Position numbers and translations under genes: made by a program. From the NCBI GenBank assembly GCA_009843565.1, contig VYDF01000123.1, positions 1 to 5,369 on the forward strand: DNA of 5,369 bases, in the 5' to 3' direction. Below the pieces are notes generated by a model. It did not search any database, was not told where the DNA came from, and worked only from the letters and a program-made list of their open reading frames with translations. Below, one piece after another: positions 1-5,369 of this stretch (position 1 is its first letter; every line of letters begins with the position of its first letter). The stretch comes from Acidimicrobiia bacterium (GTDB lineage Bacteria > Actinomycetota > Acidimicrobiia > Acidimicrobiales > Bin134).

Positions 1-203
1 CCGGGGCGGCTCAGGAGTTGCGGTCCGCGGAGTTGATAAATCCCCACGACGTCGTGGGGCTGAAGTCGGCCATGGAGGCCGCAGCCCACCGCCCCAATGC
101 CGAGGCCGAGCCGGCCATGCGGACCATGAGGCGTCTCGTTCGATCCAACACCGCCCAGCGGTGGGCCGAGCGCTTCTTGGCCCGCTTGGAGGCCTGCGAA
201 TGA
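1..203 (+). CDS. otsA: Trehalose-6-phosphate synthase (OtsA), C-terminal fragment cut by the window edge
   Basis: Only the last ~67 codons are present; the frame is open to the left edge (first whole codon at position 3) and ends with TGA at 201-203. The visible peptide begins GAAQELRSAELINPHDVVGL and continues through an arginine-rich helix (MRTMRRLVRS) to a tail ending RWAERFLARLEACE. This matches the end of GT20 trehalose-6-phosphate synthases: the conserved SxxAGAAxxL...LxVNPxDxxG segment that closes the nucleotide-sugar site, then the RM(R)xMRRxVxxxDxxRWAxxFLxxL C-terminal helix. The family enzyme is cytoplasmic and joins glucose from UDP- or ADP-glucose to glucose 6-phosphate, giving trehalose 6-phosphate. 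The next gene on the strand encodes the phosphatase that uses this product, which supports the call. The TTG at 18 is an internal leucine codon, not a start. The last codons also contain a GGAGG that can serve the downstream ATG, and this tail is duplicated immediately after the stop. Confidence 0.9.
   Translation, partial: GAAQELRSAELINPHDVVGLKSAMEAAAHRPNAEAEPAMRTMRRLVRSNTAQRWAERFLARLEACE
42..59. repeat. Perfect 18-bp palindrome inside the otsA 3' end
   Basis: CCCCACGACGTCGTGGGG is a perfect inverted repeat with no spacer; the flanking T and C do not pair. It encodes the NPHDVVG part of OtsA, so the bases are constrained by the protein. No known operator is recognised here, and with this base composition such a match in 5 kb is uncommon but not extraordinary. 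It could be an operator-like site or simply chance. Confidence 0.5.
188..192 (+). promoter_or_regulatory. Shine-Dalgarno-like GGAGG inside otsA, 7 nt before the ATG at 200
   Basis: GGAGG lies in the Leu-Glu-Ala codons of the otsA tail, with seven bases between it and the ATG at 200 that overlaps the otsA stop. In the presumed ancestral, unduplicated arrangement this would be the ribosome binding site of the gene following otsA. Confidence 0.55.
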
Positions 204-241
204 CCGAGCGGTTCTTGGCCCGCCTGGAGGCCTGCGAATGA
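200..241 (+). CDS. 13-residue micro-ORF made by duplication of the OtsA tail
   Basis: ATG at 200-202 overlaps the otsA TGA as ATGA, and the frame reads MTERFLARLEACE to TGA at 239-241. Residues 3-13 are identical to the last 11 residues of OtsA although it lies in a different frame relative to otsA. It has a GGAGG at ideal spacing, so initiation is plausible, and the two substitutions separating it from the otsA copy are both silent in this frame. It has no known function as a peptide. The more economical view is that it is a by-product of the duplication that carries terminating ribosomes from otsA toward otsB. Confidence 0.3.
   Translation: MTERFLARLEACE
226..230 (+). promoter_or_regulatory. 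Duplicated Shine-Dalgarno GGAGG, 7 nt before the ATG at 238
   Basis: This is the second-copy equivalent of the GGAGG at 188-192, again seven bases from an ATG (238-240). It is the strongest ribosome binding site close to the otsB start. However, the ATG it is best spaced for opens only a six-codon frame; the otsB ATG at 255 lies 17 bp further on. Confidence 0.5.
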
Positions 242-258
242 CCGAGGCCAGCCCATGA
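238..258 (+). other. Six-codon micro-ORF (MTEASP) bridging to the otsB start
   Basis: ATG at 238-240 overlaps the TGA of the preceding micro-ORF and reads MTEASP to TGA at 256-258, which in turn overlaps the otsB ATG at 255. The peptide is nearly the same as the first residues of the phosphatase fusion (MSEAS), because the segment is the first unit of a 17-bp tandem duplication. It is best seen as a translational-coupling leader or duplication relic rather than a gene. Confidence 0.3.
244..247 (+). promoter_or_regulatory. Weak Shine-Dalgarno GAGG, 7 nt before the otsB ATG at 255
   Basis: GAGG sits seven bases from the ATG at 255, the same spacing as the two stronger GGAGG motifs upstream. 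It supports 255 as the start, either on its own or by re-initiation of ribosomes coming through the ATGA chain. Two further in-frame ATGs at 282 and 285 have no comparable motif. Confidence 0.4.
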
Positions 259-2828
259 GCGAGGCCAGCCGGGCTGGTCCGATGATGACCAACGAAGAGG
301 TGGACGCCCGGCTGCGGGAGCTGGCCCGGGTGCCGGTGCTGCTGGTGGCCTGCGACTACGACGGCACGCTGTCCCCCATCATCGACAACCCCGACGAGGC
401 CCGGCCCATCCGGGAGTCGGTGGCCGCGCTGCGCCAGTTGGCCGCCATGCCCGACACCCATGTGGCGGTGATCTCGGGGCGGGCTCTGCGGGACTTGGCC
501 GCGTTGAGCCGCCTGCCCGGGGAGATCCACCTGGTGGGCAGCCATGGCACCGAGTTCGACGTGGGCTTCGCCAACGACCTGTCCCCCGAACAAAGGGAGC
601 AGCGCGACCGGGTGTTGGAGGCACTGAACGACATCGCCCGGCGCGACCACGGATTCATCATCGAGCCCAAACCGGCCGGAGTGGCCTTCCACTACCGCAA
701 GGCCGACCCCGAGATCGCCGCCGTGGCGGTGGACGAAGTGCTGAACGGGCCGGGCCGATGGGATGGCGTACACGTCAAAGCCGGGAAGATGGTGGTGGAG
801 CTGTCGGTGCTCAGCCTCAATAAGGGTGATGCCCTCGACCGGCTGAGAACCGACGTGTCGGCCGAGGCGGTTATGTTCGCGGGCGACGACGTCACCGACG
901 AGGACGCCTTTGCTCATCTTGCCGGCCCCGACTTCGGCCTCAAGGTGGGCGCTGGCTCCACGTTGGCCCACGCCCGCTTGCCCGACCCCCAGTCAGTAGC
1001 TCAGATGCTCGCCCTTCTGGCCGAGCGGCGCCGAGCCTGGCTGGTGGGCGAGCACGCCCTGCCCATCGAGCGCCACAGCCTGCTCAGCGACCAGCGGACA
1101 GTGGCGCTGGTCACCGCAGATGCATCGGTGAATTGGATGTGCCACCCCCGGGCCGACTCCCCGGCGGTATTCGCCGAACTGCTGGGGGGCGCCAGAGCCG
1201 GGCACTTCTCCATCAGCCGCCATGACGACAGCCCGCCCCTCTCCCACCGCTACCTCGACGGCACCATGATCACCGAAACGCGGTGGTCAGACGTGACGGT
1301 GACCGACTATCTGGACTGCTCCGACCAGCGCCCTTTCCAGCCGGCTGGGCGCACCAATTTGATCCGAGCCATCGTGGGCACGGGCCGGATACGCGTCGAG
1401 TTCGCTCCCCGCTTGGACTTCGGGCGAGCCCCCACCGGCCTGCACGCCATTGAAAACGGCCTAGAGGTGACGGGAGCAGCCGAGACCATGATCCTGCTGT
1501 CGCCCGGGGTGCGCTGGAACATCGTCGACGACGGCCCCCACCAGACGGCCATTGCCGACGTCCAGCTCGACGGCACACCGCTGGAGATGGTGCTGCGCCT
1601 CGGCGTCGACTGGCGCCCGTACCGGTCCGACCTCACGGAGTCCGACCGCCGCAACGTCACCGCATCCCATTGGCAGAGTTGGGCCAAGGGCCTGACTCTC
1701 CCGTCGGTTGCCTCCGAGGAGGTGGAGCGGTCGGCGCTGGTGCTCAAGGCCCTGTGCCACCAGCCCTCAGGAGCGATGCTGGCCGCAGCCACCACCAGCC
1801 TGCCCGAGGTGCTGGGCGGCGTCCGCAATTGGGACTACCGCTATTGCTGGCCCCGCGACGCCAGCATGAGCGCGGCAGCACTGCTGGCCCTGGGCAGCAG
1901 TCAGGAGGCATGCGACCTGCTCGACTGGATCCTCGACCGGGTGGAGCACCTCCCCAGCCCCGAGCAGCTCCGGCCGGTGTACCCGCTGGTGGGCGACGAG
2001 GCCCTGCCCGAGGCGGTGCTGCCCGAGCTGGCCGGCTACGCCGGCAGCCGCCCGGTGCGGATCGGCAACGCGGCCGAGCACCAGGTGCAGCTCGACGTGT
2101 TCGGCCCGGTGGTGGACTTGGCCTGGCGGATGCTCGAGGCCGAGGTGTCCCTCACCGAACGGCACTGGGAGGTGGTCAAGGCAGTAGTGGGTGCGGTGGG
2201 CTCCCGCTGGCACGAGCCCGACCACGGCATATGGGAAGAGCGCCGTCCGCCCCGCCATCACGTCCACTCCAAGGTGATGTGCTGGATGGCGGTGGACCGG
2301 GCCGTCAAGATCGCCGAGCGCCTCGACCCAGAACTGGCTTCGTACTGGCGCCCGCTGCGCCACCAGATCGCCGCCGATGTGGTGGAGAACGGCTGGAACG
2401 AGCACCGCCACTCCTACACCAGCGCCTACGGATCGGATGAACTCGATGCCAGCCTGCTGTGGATCGGGCTGAGCGGGCTGCTGCCCCCCACCGATACCCG
2501 GTTCGTGTCCACCCTCAAAGCAGTGGAAAGCGAATTGCGCGACGGACAAACGGTGTACCGCTACCGCCACGACGACGGACTGCCCGGCGCAGAAGGCGGT
2601 TTTCTGATCTGCACCTCGTGGCTGATCGAGGCCTACGTGCTCATCGGCCAGCTCGACGACGCCCGAGCCCTGTTCGACCGCTATCTCGACCTGTGCGGCC
2701 CCACCGGCCTGCTGCCCGAGCAGTACGACCCAGCCAGCGAGCGCCTCCTAGGCAACCACCCCCAGGCCTACTCCCACCTCGGCCTCATCAACGCCGCAAT
2801 AGCCCTCTCAGGCTCCACCGCGGGCTAG
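255..2828 (+). CDS. otsB: Fusion protein: trehalose-6-phosphate phosphatase (OtsB) plus GH15 glucoamylase/trehalase-like hydrolase
   Basis: The 857-residue protein has two enzyme parts. Residues ~25-260 are a HAD-type trehalose-6-phosphate phosphatase. Motif I is DYDGTL (nucleophile D34, acid D36), followed by VISGR (72-76), GSHGTE (95-100), NKG (K190) and GDDVTDEDAF (210-219, Mg2+-binding). This part removes phosphate from trehalose 6-phosphate and is close to the usual ~250-residue OtsB length. Residues ~270-857 are a near full-length GH15 hydrolase: a beta-sandwich region (~270-460), then an (alpha/alpha)6 barrel containing NWDYRYCWPRDAS (525-537), GIWEER (probable acid E661), HSKVMCW (671-677) and LLPEQYD (probable base E822). 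No signal peptide or membrane segment is seen, so it is probably cytoplasmic. GH15 members include glucoamylases and mycobacterial/archaeal trehalases; trehalase is my inference from the fusion, not proven by the motifs. Start 255 gives an ATGA overlap and a GAGG; ATGs at 282/285 remain possible. It is probably cotranscribed with otsA. Its 3' end overlaps the opposing gene by 41 bp. Confidence 0.93.
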   Translation: MSEASRAGPMMTNEEVDARLRELARVPVLLVACDYDGTLSPIIDNPDEARPIRESVAALRQLAAMPDTHVAVISGRALRDLAALSRLPGEIHLVGSHGTEFDVGFANDLSPEQREQRDRVLEALNDIARRDHGFIIEPKPAGVAFHYRKADPEIAAVAVDEVLNGPGRWDGVHVKAGKMVVELSVLSLNKGDALDRLRTDVSAEAVMFAGDDVTDEDAFAHLAGPDFGLKVGAGSTLAHARLPDPQSVAQMLALLAERRRAWLVGEHALPIERHSLLSDQRTVALVTADASVNWMCHPRADSPAVFAELLGGARAGHFSISRHDDSPPLSHRYLDGTMITETRWSDVTVTDYLDCSDQRPFQPAGRTNLIRAIVGTGRIRVEFAPRLDFGRAPTGLHAIENGLEVTGAAETMILLSPGVRWNIVDDGPHQTAIADVQLDGTPLEMVLRLGVDWRPYRSDLTESDRRNVTASHWQSWAKGLTLPSVASEEVERSALVLKALCHQPSGAMLAAATTSLPEVLGGVRNWDYRYCWPRDASMSAAALLALGSSQEACDLLDWILDRVEHLPSPEQLRPVYPLVGDEALPEAVLPELAGYAGSRPVRIGNAAEHQVQLDVFGPVVDLAWRMLEAEVSLTERHWEVVKAVVGAVGSRWHEPDHGIWEERRPPRHHVHSKVMCWMAVDRAVKIAERLDPELASYWRPLRHQIAADVVENGWNEHRHSYTSAYGSDELDASLLWIGLSGLLPPTDTRFVSTLKAVESELRDGQTVYRYRHDDGLPGAEGGFLICTSWLIEAYVLIGQLDDARALFDRYLDLCGPTGLLPEQYDPASERLLGNHPQAYSHLGLINAAIALSGSTAG

Positions 2829-5193
2829 GCCGGTCCTGCTGCGACCCGGAGATCAGCTCCCAGATCCGTTCGGGCGTGGCCGGCATCTCAACATCGTTGA
2901 TACCGAGGGGCGATAGCGCGTCGGCGATGGCGTTGATCACTGCGGGGGTGGAGGCGATGGTGCCGGCCTCGCCGATGCCCTTCACCCCCATCGGATTGGT
3001 GGGGCTGGGGGTCACCGTGGAGTCGGTGCGGAACGACGGAGTCTCGGCCGACGACGGCACCAGATAGTCCAGGAAGCTCACGTTACGGGGCTGGCCTTCA
3101 GCGTCGAAAGCGGCCTCCTCCCACAGCGCCTGCGCCACCCCTTGGAGGATGCCGCCGTGAATCTGGCCCTCCACCACCATCGGGTTGATCTGGTTGCCGC
3201 AGTCGTCAACGGCCACGTAGTCCACCATCTCCACTTCGCCGGTCTCGGTGTCCACCTCCACCACCGCCACATGGGTTCCGAACGGGAAGGTGAAGTTGGG
3301 GGGATCCCAGGTCATGTGGCCTTCGAGGTTGGGCTCCATGCCGTCGGGCAGGTTGTGGGCGGTGAAGGCCTCAAAGGCCACCGCGGCCAGCGGCATCTCG
3401 GCATCGGGCTGGCCCTTCACCCGGAAGGTGCCGTCGGAGAACTCCAAGTCCTCCACGTTGGCCTCCATCTGGTGGGCGGCGATGAGCTTAGCCTTGTCGA
3501 TAACCTTGTCGGCGGCCATGTACACCGCGGTGCCGCCCACCGACAGCGACCGAGAGCCGTAGGAGTCGAGTCCCAACGGAGAGATGGCGGTGTCGGAGTG
3601 CAGCACCTCCACATCGTCGGGATCCACGCCCAGCTGGTCGGCCACGATCATCGACCAGCACGTCTCATGGCCCTGGCCATGAGGCGACGTTCCGGTCACC
3701 ACCTGCACCTTGGCGGTGGGCAGCACCCGCACGGTGGCCGACTCCCACCCCCCGGCCGCGTAGTTCAGCGAGGCCAGCACCCGGCTTGGGGCCAAACCGC
3801 ACATCTCGACGTAACTCGACAGGCCCACGCCCAGTTGACGACTATCACCCGCAGACCGGCGCTCGGCCTGCTGGGCCCGCAGTCCCTCATAATCCACCAG
3901 CTCCAGGGCCTGCTCCAATGCTTGGGGGTAGTTGCCGCTATCGAACACCAGCCCAGGGGCCGACTCGTAGGGAAACTGCTCGGGGCCGATGAAGTTGCGC
4001 CTGCGGATCTCAGCCGCGTCCACCCCCACGGCTGCGGCCAACGAGTCCATGGCCCGCTCGATGGCATAGGTGGCCTCGGGCCGGCCCGCTCCCCGGTAGG
4101 CGTCGGTAGGGGTCATATTGGTGAACACACCCGTACACACGAAGGAGTAGTTCGGGATGTCGTAGCAGCCGTGGTACAAGAAGGCGCCCAAGAGAGGCAC
4201 ACCCGGGGTGACCAGCTGGAGATAGGCCCCCATGTCAGCCACCAACTTCACCCGCACCGCGCTGATTCGACCCTCGGTGTCGGCGGCCAGCTCGATGTCC
4301 TGGATTTGGCCCCGACCCTGAATGGTGGAGGAGGCGGCCTCGGAGCGGCCCTCGGTCCAGCGCACCGGCACGCCATGGCGCAGCGCCAGCGCCGTACACA
4401 TGATCTCCTCTGCGTACACATTCAGCTTGGAGCCGAATCCGCCCCCCACCGACGGGGCCACCACCCGAACCTTCTGCTCGGGCAAACCCAGGGTTAGGGC
4501 CACCATGACCTTGAGGATGTGGGGGATCTGGGTGGCCGAATAGATGGTGATGTCGCCGCCGAACGGCGCGGGCACAGCCACCACCCCGCGGGGCTCCATA
4601 GCCGCGGGAATGAGCCGCTGCTGGATATAGCGCTCCGATACCACGTGGTCAGCCGCGGAGAACGCGGCCTCCACCGCGTCGGCATCAGGGGTCAGCTCCC
4701 AGGTATAGGAGGCGTTGGTGCCCAGGTCTTCGTGGATGACGTTGCTGTCGGCCAGGGCGTCCTCAAGGTCGACCACCGCGTCGAGAGGCTCATAGTCCAC
4801 CTCCACCAGGGCAGCAGCATCCACTGCCCCGTAGCGATCATCAGCCAGCACCACTGCCACTACATCGCCCACGTAGTTGGCCTTGTCGACCGCAATAGGC
4901 AAGTGCGCCGGGTTCTTCATGTCATCGGTCACCGGCCAGGCGCACGGCAACGGCCCCCAAGATTCAGCCAAATCGGCCCCCGAATAGGCCGCCACCACTC
5001 CGTCGGCAGCCAGCGCACCGCTCAAGTCCACCGAGTTGATGCGAGCATGCGCATGAGGACTCCGCACACACGCCACCCAAAGCGCCCCCGTGAGGTCCAG
5101 ATCATCTACAAACCGGGCCTCCCCGGTTAGCAGCTCAGGATCCTCCTTCCGAAGCAGCCTGCTCCCCACCACCGCCGCAGAGGATTCACTCAT
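2788..5193 (-). CDS. CoxL-like molybdopterin-binding large subunit of a xanthine dehydrogenase/aldehyde oxidase family hydroxylase (form II)
   Basis: The 801-residue protein is close to the usual ~800 residues for CoxL-type subunits. It opens with SRLLRKEDPELLTGEARFVDDL, the N-terminal hammerhead domain (to ~135). The cofactor-binding domains follow: TQIPH (221-225), VGGGFGSK (249-256), AYRGAGR (365-371), GQGHET (506-511), SYGSRS (544-549), DDCGNQINP (663-671) and GVKGIGEAG (736-744), where E742 is the expected catalytic glutamate. True form I CO dehydrogenases have AYRCSFR with a copper-binding Cys; here that position is Gly368, so CO oxidation is unlikely. Hydroxylation of an aldehyde or N-heterocycle is the family expectation; the substrate is unknown. 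No signal peptide is visible. ATG 5193 is chosen because GGAGG lies 7 nt upstream and the family N-terminus follows directly; a GTG at 5262 has no such site. The FeS and FAD subunits are absent from the window. The last 13 residues (basic, ending RGLLRR) are encoded antisense to the otsB fusion. Confidence 0.93.
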   Translation of the reverse strand: MSESSAAVVGSRLLRKEDPELLTGEARFVDDLDLTGALWVACVRSPHAHARINSVDLSGALAADGVVAAYSGADLAESWGPLPCAWPVTDDMKNPAHLPIAVDKANYVGDVVAVVLADDRYGAVDAAALVEVDYEPLDAVVDLEDALADSNVIHEDLGTNASYTWELTPDADAVEAAFSAADHVVSERYIQQRLIPAAMEPRGVVAVPAPFGGDITIYSATQIPHILKVMVALTLGLPEQKVRVVAPSVGGGFGSKLNVYAEEIMCTALALRHGVPVRWTEGRSEAASSTIQGRGQIQDIELAADTEGRISAVRVKLVADMGAYLQLVTPGVPLLGAFLYHGCYDIPNYSFVCTGVFTNMTPTDAYRGAGRPEATYAIERAMDSLAAAVGVDAAEIRRRNFIGPEQFPYESAPGLVFDSGNYPQALEQALELVDYEGLRAQQAERRSAGDSRQLGVGLSSYVEMCGLAPSRVLASLNYAAGGWESATVRVLPTAKVQVVTGTSPHGQGHETCWSMIVADQLGVDPDDVEVLHSDTAISPLGLDSYGSRSLSVGGTAVYMAADKVIDKAKLIAAHQMEANVEDLEFSDGTFRVKGQPDAEMPLAAVAFEAFTAHNLPDGMEPNLEGHMTWDPPNFTFPFGTHVAVVEVDTETGEVEMVDYVAVDDCGNQINPMVVEGQIHGGILQGVAQALWEEAAFDAEGQPRNVSFLDYLVPSSAETPSFRTDSTVTPSPTNPMGVKGIGEAGTIASTPAVINAIADALSPLGINDVEMPATPERIWELISGSQQDRPSPRWSLRGLLRR

Positions 5194-5200
5194 CTCGCCA

Positions 5201-5205
5201 CCTCC
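5201..5205 (-). promoter_or_regulatory. Ribosome binding site of the CoxL-like gene
   Basis: On the minus strand GGAGG (within GGGAGG) is followed by seven bases and then ATG at 5193-5191. This decides the start in favour of 5193 over the GTG at 5262, which is preceded by TTTTTGCG with no purine-rich site. Confidence 0.8.
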
Positions 5206-5277
5206 CGTATCACCCGCGAGCGTATCCCCCCATATCTGTGAGTGCAGCCGATCCTCCAGCACCGCAAAAAGACAAAA

Positions 5278-5348
5278 CAGGCGGGTCTGCGGACAGCAAG
5301 TAAAACCCAGGCGGGCCAGCGGAAGAAAGCAAGACCCAGGTGGCTGGG
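5278..5348. repeat. Imperfect ~30-bp direct repeats upstream of the CoxL-like gene
   Basis: On the plus strand CAGGCGGG occurs at 5278 and 5308, and the related CAGGTGGC at 5337, giving spacings of 30 and 29 bp. The sequence between also partly repeats: GCAAGTAAAACCCAGG at 5296-5311 compared with GCAAGACCCAGG at 5329-5340. The copies are diverged and the right edge cuts any continuation. They lie about 85-155 bp upstream of the CoxL-like start, where regulator sites could be found, but no known operator is recognised. Confidence 0.45.
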
Positions 5349-5369
5349 GGGTGGCGCCGGTGGCGGACC

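Larger units (their letters stand above)
166..241 (+). repeat. Two-copy 38-bp direct tandem duplication of the otsA 3' tail
   Basis: Copy 1 (166-203) is the last 38 bp of otsA including its TGA; copy 2 (204-241) follows immediately. They differ at only two positions: C172/G210 and T186/C224. A third partial match (CCGAG) follows at 242-246. Each copy carries a GGAGG and a terminal AATGA. Both differences fall at synonymous positions (Arg CGC/CGG, Leu TTG/CTG) when each copy is read in the frame giving ERFLARLEACE. The period is 2 modulo 3, so the ATG over the otsA stop reads to the TGA of the second copy. Confidence 0.93.
238..271 (+). repeat. Two-copy 17-bp direct tandem duplication spanning the otsB start
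   Basis: Unit 1 (238-254) is ATGACCGAGGCCAGCCC and unit 2 (255-271) is ATGAGCGAGGCCAGCCG, differing at two of 17 positions. Each unit starts with an ATG overlapping a TGA. As with the 38-bp repeat, the period is 2 modulo 3, which makes the first ATG read exactly to the TGA of the second unit. It lies directly against the end of the 38-bp duplication, sharing bases 238-241. Confidence 0.85.
5194..5369 (-). other. Upstream region of the CoxL-like gene, no convincing gene
   Basis: Between the CoxL-like start and the right edge I see no gene with recognisable homology. Position 5264-5280 (plus strand) is A-rich, unlike the rest of the window, and would suit a promoter region, but no -35/-10 pair at proper spacing stands out. 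Candidate TANNNT -10 elements near 5220-5230 lack a credible -35. On the minus strand one frame is open from the edge to a TGA at 5192-5190 that overlaps the ATG as ATGA. Its GC at third positions is only about two thirds and its residues resemble no CO dehydrogenase subunit, so it is not called as a gene. Confidence 0.5.

Noticed and set aside
1670..2440. 256-codon plus-strand open frame rich in Arg, Gly, Pro and Ala
   Set aside because: Overlapping frame of the otsB fusion; low-complexity composition typical of an alternative frame in GC-rich DNA.
1767..2570. 267-codon minus-strand open frame
   Set aside because: Antisense to the GH15 domain, which contains conserved motifs across the whole interval; no domain recognised in the antisense translation.
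2829..2860. GGAG-ATCAG-CTCC hairpin just after the otsB stop as a possible terminator
   Set aside because: Four-base-pair stem with no T-run, inside the coding sequence of the opposing gene.
2459..3067. 202-codon plus-strand open frame bridging the convergent genes
   Set aside because: It covers the ends of both real genes in wrong frames, is Arg/Pro-rich in its first half, and has no recognisable start context or domain.
3142..4497. 451-codon open frame on the plus strand, rich in His, Gly and Val
   Set aside because: It lies wholly antisense to the CoxL-like gene, whose conserved motifs span the same bases; the composition is that of a GC-rich shadow frame with no recognisable domain.
4519..5130. 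203-codon plus-strand open frame
   Set aside because: Antisense to the N-terminal and first cofactor-binding parts of the CoxL-like protein; no independent support.
5194..5262. 23-residue N-terminal extension of the CoxL-like protein from a GTG at 5262
   Set aside because: No Shine-Dalgarno before the GTG, whereas ATG 5193 has GGAGG at 7 nt and is followed at once by the family N-terminus.
5335..5348. CCCAG-GTGG-CTGGG hairpin followed on the minus strand by a pyrimidine-rich TCTTGCTTTCTT, resembling a terminator
   Set aside because: The stem is only five base pairs and the tract is interrupted by G and C; too weak to call as an intrinsic terminator.

Overview
The window is GC-rich, with coding regions packed to the point of overlap, standard-code TGA/TAG stops and GGAGG-type ribosome binding sites. 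This suggests a high-GC actinobacterium, possibly of the Acidimicrobiia. The lineage is an inference from composition and gene content; no rRNA or other marker is present.

Layout. (1) Positions 1-203, plus strand: the last ~67 codons of otsA, trehalose-6-phosphate synthase, cut by the window edge. (2) Positions 166-271: a junction built from two successive tandem duplications (38-bp and 17-bp units). It leaves a chain of three ATGA stop/start overlaps between otsA and the next gene and creates two micro-ORFs. (3) Positions 255-2828, plus strand: an 857-residue fusion of an OtsB-type trehalose-6-phosphate phosphatase (HAD fold) and a GH15 glucoamylase/trehalase-like hydrolase, with the key residues of both domains visible. 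(4) Positions 2788-5193, minus strand: an 801-residue CoxL-like molybdenum hydroxylase large subunit with the form II signature AYRGAGR. It converges on the otsB fusion and overlaps its 3' end by 41 bp. (5) Positions 5194-5369: the upstream region of the molybdenum gene, containing its ribosome binding site, an A-rich stretch and imperfect ~30-bp repeats, but no convincing gene.

How the genes work together. OtsA makes trehalose 6-phosphate from a nucleotide sugar and glucose 6-phosphate, and the phosphatase half of the fusion turns it into trehalose. If the GH15 half is a trehalase, as in characterised mycobacterial GH15 enzymes, the fusion could also cleave trehalose to glucose, so synthesis and turnover would sit in one cotranscribed unit. 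The molybdenum enzyme belongs to a separate, opposing transcription unit with no obvious pathway link. Its small FeS and FAD subunits are not in the window.

The most noteworthy items are the duplicated start/stop chain at the otsA-otsB junction and the phosphatase-GH15 fusion. I see no clear evidence of mobile elements, CRISPR arrays, tRNA/rRNA genes or defence systems.
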